The position numbers and the translations under genes were made by a program. 64,000 nt of DNA from JAXMAF01 sp046350555 (GTDB lineage: Bacteria; Planctomycetota; Phycisphaerae; Phycisphaerales; SM1A02), in contig JAXMAF010000027.1 of assembly GCA_046350555.1 (NCBI GenBank), positions 1 to 64,000 of the forward strand, given 5' to 3'. The notes below the pieces were generated by a model, which saw only the letters and a program-made list of their open reading frames with translations, had not been told where the DNA came from and searched no databases. The stretch's first letter is position 1, and each line of letters starts with the position of its first letter. Of this stretch, positions 59,935 through 64,000 are shown piece after piece.

Positions 59935-60693
59935 ATGCCCATCGCCTTGCCCACGACCAAGTCGACGCCGACATCGACGCTCGCCACGAAGACCACGCTC
60001 ATCTATGGCCAGCCGAAGATTGGCAAGAGCACCTTCGCCAGCCAGTTTCCCGACGCGCTTTTCCTCGAGTGCGAACCGGGATTGAGCGAGCTGTCGGTCT
60101 TCAAGATCCCGACCTACTCGTGGGAGGACTTCCTCGCGGCCTGCAAGCTCGTCGCCGCGGGCGACCACCAGTTCAAGACCATCGTCGTCGACACGGCGGA
60201 CAACGCCTTCAAGCTCTGCTCGGATCACATCTGCGCGAAGCACAACGTCGAGTACGAGGGCGATCTCCCGCACGGCAAGGGTTGGTCGTTCGTCAAGAAC
60301 GAATGGCACCGGGTCCTCACGCGGCTCGCGAGCCTGCCCTACGGGCTGGTGCTCATCAGCCATGCGGTCGACCGCCAGATCGAGACTCGGACGGGCGAGT
60401 ACACGAAGACGCTGCCGAGCCTCCCGGATCGCGCGCGCCACGTGGTCCTCGGGCTTGTCGACATGATCCTCTTCGTCGACTCCGTCGCGCGGAAGGACGA
60501 GCGCGGCCAGATCACGGTGCAGCGCGTCATCCGCACGAAGCCGCATCCGACATACGAGGCCGGTGACCGCACCGGCCGCCTGCCCGACACCCTGCCACTC
60601 GACTACGCCGCGTTCGCCCAGTGCTTCGAAGGCCCGGCGATCGCCGCGCCCACCACGAACCCCGCATCGACACGAAAGGACGCACCGCGATGA
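59935..60693 (+). CDS. AAA_24 / Sak4-like recombinational ATPase (252 aa)
   Basis: RecA-fold ATPase common in phages, thought to promote single-strand annealing or strand exchange. Walker A GQPKIGKST at 25-33 and Walker B KTIVVDTADN are visible, with HGKGWSFVKNEW and LPYGLVLISHAV typical of the family. GGAAGGA lies about 8 bases upstream of the ATG. The next gene starts within its stop. A DUF669 partner downstream fits the usual phage arrangement. Confidence 0.88.
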   Translation: MPIALPTTKSTPTSTLATKTTLIYGQPKIGKSTFASQFPDALFLECEPGLSELSVFKIPTYSWEDFLAACKLVAAGDHQFKTIVVDTADNAFKLCSDHICAKHNVEYEGDLPHGKGWSFVKNEWHRVLTRLASLPYGLVLISHAVDRQIETRTGEYTKTLPSLPDRARHVVLGLVDMILFVDSVARKDERGQITVQRVIRTKPHPTYEAGDRTGRLPDTLPLDYAAFAQCFEGPAIAAPTTNPASTRKDAPR

Positions 60694-61215
60694 CCACAAC
60701 GTTCGCCAACGGCTCCGCACATCCCGACGGCTTCGAACCAGAAGAGCGAGGCGGCGTTCGGAGGGCGCGAGCCGCAACGGACCGGCCGCCGATCTCGGCC
60801 GCCTTCGACGCCGACTACAGCGAGGTCGAGGCACCGAGCCACGACGACGTCACCGACGGCAAGTACCAGATCAGGGTGCATCGCGTCGAAGCTCGGACGG
60901 AGCCGGGCGGGCGATCCCATGCTGAAGTGGGACCTCGTGGTCATCTCCGGTTCGCACGCCGGTCGCCACATCTTCAAGAACTCTGTCATCACGCAGAAGT
61001 CGCTGCCGTTCGTGAAGGGCGACCTCGAGACGCTCGGCGTGCGGCTCGCGAAGTTCAGCGACCTGCCCCGACACCTCGACGCGCTGCTTGACCAGACGAT
61101 CGACATCACGAAGAAGACGAAGGGCGAGTACGCCAACGTCTACTTCAACCGGCGCATCACCGTCCCGACAGGCTCGCGCGACGGCGGCTTCGCCGACGAG
61201 CCCGTTCCCTTCTGA
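60690..61215 (+). pseudogene. DUF669 (phage ssDNA-binding-like) protein, one frameshift
   Basis: From ATG 60690 the frame reads through a disordered leader to SHDDVTDGKYQIRVHRVEAR. After one extra base at about 60904-60916 (GGGCGGGCGATC) it continues MLKWDLVVISGSHAGRHIFKN, PFVKGDLETLGV and GEYANVYFNRRI. Joined, it is about 174 residues with the DUF669 pattern (DGKY near the start, PMLKWDL in the middle). These proteins act with AAA_24 ATPases in phage recombination. Real mutation and sequence error cannot be told apart. Confidence 0.8.
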
Positions 61216-61260
61216 CAGCCGAGCTCGACACGCATCGATCGTCGTGGGGCCGCCTGCGCA

Positions 61261-61290
61261 GTCCCCGACCTCTTCATCGAGGTCGGGGAC
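61261..61290. terminator. Terminator hairpin
   Basis: A 12-bp perfect stem (GTCCCCGACCTC and its complement) with a TTCATC loop, between the DUF669 gene and the ERCC4 nuclease gene. Confidence 0.75.
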
Positions 61291-61332
61291 CGAAGGTCGG
61301 CTTGGACCGCCCGGCCACGGAGGGACACACAG

Positions 61333-61788
61333 ATGGACTTCAGGATCGTCATCGACACCCGTGAGCAGCATCCTTACGGGTTCTCGTGCGCCACGGAGCG
61401 CCGGAAGCTCGATGCGGGCGACTACTCGGTCGTCGGCTGTGAGTCGCGGATCGCCGTCGAGCGGAAGAGCCTCGCCGACTTCGTCCACACCGTCATCCAC
61501 GACGCAGATCGATTCCGCGCCGAACTCGAGAAGCTCGCTCGCTGTTCGCTCGCGTGCGTGGTCGTCGAGGCCGATCTCGACGCGGTGCTCCGCGGGCTCC
61601 GTCAGTCGGACCTCCGCATGGTGACGCCGTCGGCAGTCCTCGGCGCGGCGCTGCACATTGCGATCCAATACCGCGTGCCGGTGCAGTGGTGCGGAAGCCG
61701 CCAGGCGGCGTGCGCGTTCACGGAGCAATACCTCCGCATGGCGGTCCGCGAAGGCGCCGTCTCGCTGCCGGGGGTGGCCCATGCCTGA
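61333..61788 (+). CDS. ERCC4-domain nuclease (151 aa)
   Basis: Compact XPF/ERCC4-type nuclease. Motifs are DTREQ (8-12), GDY (29-31) and ERKSLADF (43-50), which carry the metal-binding acidic and Lys residues; RFRAELEKLA and a C-terminal IQYRVPVQWC strand complete the fold. It would cut branched or flapped DNA. Its stop overlaps the helicase start by 8 bp, so the two are coupled and may act together. Confidence 0.87.
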   Translation: MDFRIVIDTREQHPYGFSCATERRKLDAGDYSVVGCESRIAVERKSLADFVHTVIHDADRFRAELEKLARCSLACVVVEADLDAVLRGLRQSDLRMVTPSAVLGAALHIAIQYRVPVQWCGSRQAACAFTEQYLRMAVREGAVSLPGVAHA

Positions 61789-63889
61789 TGTCGTCACCGG
61801 CACGGTTGAGCGGACCTACTACAGCGACGCGGCATTCTCCGCAGGCATGCTTCGCACTGACGACGGCGCGAAGGTGCGGTTCCGTGGCAAGTTCTACGCC
61901 GCCGAGGGCGACCGCCTCTCGGTGATCGGCAAGTGGACGGTCGACCCGAAGTACGGCCACCAGTTCGAGGTGCAGCAGCTCGACTACGAGCTCCCGCAGA
62001 CCCGCGAGGGCATCGTCAACTACCTCGCCAAGCATCCCGCATTCGAGGGCATCGGCGAGAAGACCGCCGAAAAGATCGTGGGCGTCCTTCGTGACGGCGA
62101 GTCGCTCGAGGACGTTCTGCGCGATCGTCGGGACGCGCTTCAGGAGGCTGGCGTCGCCGCCAAGGTCATCGAGACGCTCGCCGCCGCCTGGACCGCTCAC
62201 TCGAGCGAGAACGCGGTGCGGTCGTATCTCGCCGGGTTCGGGCTGACGCACCACCAGATGCAGACGCTGCTGGAGAAGTTCGGCACGAGCATCGTCTCGA
62301 TGCTCAAGCACGATCCGTACCTGCTCATCAGGCACCTCTTCGGCTACGGCTTCACGCGCGTCGACCAGATCGCCCTCAAGATGGGGATCGCCAAGACCCA
62401 TCCCGGTCGGATCGAGGCGGCGCTTTCCCACTGCCTCGCCGAGCAGGTCGGCGGTGGCCACACATGGACTGCGGGCCCCGACCTCGTCGATCAGGCGAAC
62501 GAGCTGTTGGTCATCGACACGCTCGACAGCCGCGAGCTGATCCAGCACGCCGGGAACCGACTCATCGAGCGCGGCGATCTCATCGCCGACGGGCATGCTG
62601 TGACGTCGGCGAGTCTCCGCACCGACGAGCTCCTCATCCGAGACGCACTCTTGCGCCATGCCTGGCTCGAACCCAGTCGCGAGATCGATGCCCTGCCCGA
62701 CCACGATCTCGGCGAGGACCAGCGCGAGGCGTGTCGGACTTCCCTCGCCAGCCGCATCAGCGTTATCTCAGGCGGCGCGGGCACGGGCAAGACCTTCGTG
62801 GTCGCCCGCATCGCGGCCGCTTGCCGCAGGTCGGGACATTCGCTCGCGCTGTGCGCGCCCACCGGCAAGGCCGCGAAGCGGATCGAACAACTGCTGGCGA
62901 AGCACGGCGTCGATGCGTCGGCGTCCACGATCCACCGGCTTCTCGGCTACAACGGCATCGAGTTCCGCGAGGGCATCCTCGCCGCCGACGTCGTGGTCGT
63001 CGACGAAGTCTCGATGGTCGATGTTCGGCTCATGGCCGAGCTGCTTCGGCACATCGACCTCGAACGCACGCAGCTCATCCTCGTCGGCGACCACCACCAG
63101 CTCCCGCCGGTCGGGCCGGGCAACGTCCTCCGCGACATCATCGAGCACGGCCTCGCGCCCGCGACGGTGATGACGAAGGTCCACCGGCACGCTGGCGTCC
63201 TCAAGACCAACAGCGTCGGAGTGCTCGACGGTGAGCTCGGCCGGAGCGCCGAGGACGACCAGTCCCGCTGGATTGTCGTCGACGGATTCCGCGAGGCTGC
63301 GGCGATCAAGAGTCACCTGCGCGATCTCATCCTCGACGAGATTCCCAGGCGATTCGGATTCGACGCGATCGCCGACGTCCAGATCATCACGCCTGAGCAT
63401 CGCGGCGAGCTCGGCACGAAGTCCATCAACCAGATGATGCAGTACCTGCTGTTCGGCTCGGTCGACGGCAGGTTCGCCGTCGGCGACAAGGTGATCCAGA
63501 CCCGCAACGACTACGACATCAACGTGATGAACGGGACGATCGGATTCGTGCGCGTCGTGGCGAAGGACGGGGTGACGATCGAGTTCGAGGGAAGCGGCAC
63601 TCACACGATCGACTGGGGCAAGGCGAAGCTGGTTGATCTCGCCTACGCGCTCACGGCCCACAAGGCGCAGGGCAGCGAGTTCCCTTGCGCGGTGGTCCTC
63701 TGCCACAAGTCGCACTTCTTCGCCGACCGCAACTGGCTCTACACGGCGGTGACGCGGGCGTCGAACACTTGCATCCTCGTGGGCGACGACTACGGCCTAT
63801 GCCGCGCGGCCCGGCATGTCCGGAACATGAACCGTCGCACGCTCCTGAGCCTCTGGGCGGGACGTGAGCGAAAGGAGGCCGCAGCATGA
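61781..63889 (+). CDS. RecD-like helicase, RecD2/TraA type (702 aa)
   Basis: Superfamily 1B DNA helicase. The N-terminal RecD2-type domain (PDVVTGTVERTYYSD, ALSVIG-like strand) and helix-hairpin-helix segments (FEGIGEKTAEKIVGVL and FGYGFTRVDQIALKMG) precede the motor. Walker A is GGAGTGKT near 331-338, motif II VVDEVSM near 408, then GDHHQLPPVGPG, and motifs V/VI LTAHKAQGSEFP and WLYTAVTRAS at the end. It would unwind DNA 5' to 3'. Length fits RecD2. The recB and recC partners are absent. Confidence 0.92.
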   Translation: MPDVVTGTVERTYYSDAAFSAGMLRTDDGAKVRFRGKFYAAEGDRLSVIGKWTVDPKYGHQFEVQQLDYELPQTREGIVNYLAKHPAFEGIGEKTAEKIVGVLRDGESLEDVLRDRRDALQEAGVAAKVIETLAAAWTAHSSENAVRSYLAGFGLTHHQMQTLLEKFGTSIVSMLKHDPYLLIRHLFGYGFTRVDQIALKMGIAKTHPGRIEAALSHCLAEQVGGGHTWTAGPDLVDQANELLVIDTLDSRELIQHAGNRLIERGDLIADGHAVTSASLRTDELLIRDALLRHAWLEPSREIDALPDHDLGEDQREACRTSLASRISVISGGAGTGKTFVVARIAAACRRSGHSLALCAPTGKAAKRIEQLLAKHGVDASASTIHRLLGYNGIEFREGILAADVVVVDEVSMVDVRLMAELLRHIDLERTQLILVGDHHQLPPVGPGNVLRDIIEHGLAPATVMTKVHRHAGVLKTNSVGVLDGELGRSAEDDQSRWIVVDGFREAAAIKSHLRDLILDEIPRRFGFDAIADVQIITPEHRGELGTKSINQMMQYLLFGSVDGRFAVGDKVIQTRNDYDINVMNGTIGFVRVVAKDGVTIEFEGSGTHTIDWGKAKLVDLAYALTAHKAQGSEFPCAVVLCHKSHFFADRNWLYTAVTRASNTCILVGDDYGLCRAARHVRNMNRRTLLSLWAGRERKEAAA

Positions 63890-64000
63890 GCGCGGCTTGC
63901 GCGACGCTTCCGGCGGCGATCGATCGACTCGCGCTCCTCGAGTGGCTTCGCCCTAACTGCGAGCCCGATCGGGTTGCGCTCCTCTATCCCAAGCGCGGCG
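63886..64000 (+). CDS. Start of a further island gene, cut by the window edge
   Basis: ATG 63886 lies inside the helicase stop (ATGA), with a strong ribosome-binding site AAAGGAGG at about 63871-63878. The first ~38 residues (AAIDRLALLEWLRPNCEPDR) are not enough to assign a function. Confidence 0.6.
   Translation, partial: MSAACATLPAAIDRLALLEWLRPNCEPDRVALLYPKRG

Larger units (their letters stand above)
50112..64000. mobile_element. Probable integrated island next to initiator tRNA (right end outside window)
   Basis: From the tRNA onward, gene content switches to a restriction-modification system, a large serine recombinase cassette, a phage-type sigma-like factor and a recombination module of phage style. 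Gene packing is tight with coupled starts. No direct repeat of the tRNA end is visible within the window, so the boundaries are inferred. Confidence 0.5.

Overview
The window is GC-rich bacterial chromosome, most likely from a planctomycete (perhaps Phycisphaerae). This is an inference from several traits: a stand-alone ECF-type sigma factor, a membrane Ser/Thr kinase, a DUF1080 glycosidase-like protein, futalosine hydrolase, zinc-ribbon membrane proteins, both methylcitrate and methylmalonyl-CoA propionate genes, and a large diversity-generating retroelement (DGR). No 16S gene or taxonomic marker was searched.

Layout. 1-9.5 kb: coiled-coil protein (partial), sigma factor, Ser/Thr kinase, methylisocitrate lyase, CpeT-like lipoprotein, 2-methylcitrate/citrate synthase, and molybdate transporter genes modC-modB without modA. 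9.7-17.6 kb: DUF4139 protein, PAC2 protein, fused methionine sulfoxide reductase MsrBA, and a secreted subtilase. 17.9-20.8 kb: GntR/YtrA regulator, ABC ATPase and permease operon. 20.8-29.5 kb: a complete DGR in the order target 1 - avd - template repeat - reverse transcriptase - target 2. Both targets are about 1060-residue DUF4062-NACHT-FGE proteins, and the diversified segment is the extreme C-terminus. 29.6-30.3 kb: a VapBC-like toxin-antitoxin pair. 30.5-39.5 kb: hydroxyacyl-CoA dehydrogenase, methylmalonyl-CoA mutase large subunit (two frameshifts), hisS, DUF1080, mqnB, two zinc-ribbon membrane proteins, and a DUF456 gene with an internal amber codon. 39.6-50 kb: a giant MscS channel, a DUF1360 locus and an SRPBCC protein, ending in an initiator tRNA.

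50.1-64 kb looks like a mobile island beside the tRNA. It holds a controller-regulated restriction-modification system, a DUF2924 - large serine recombinase - HTH cassette, an unknown two-gene module, a sigma-like factor, and a phage-style recombination block (PD-(D/E)XK nuclease, AAA_24 ATPase, DUF669, ERCC4 nuclease, RecD-like helicase). It runs off the right edge.

Two things stand out. First, the DGR: template and variable repeats differ only at template adenines, and the targets are NLR-like ATPases, which suggests a hypermutating sensor. Second, a family of 104-bp (108 bp with conserved flanks) imperfectly palindromic repeats is scattered over about 43 kb. Three copies lie inside genes in the same reading frame and encode the same 36-residue peptide, much as Rickettsia palindromic elements do. 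Several genes carry single-base disruptions in GC runs; these may be decay or sequence error.
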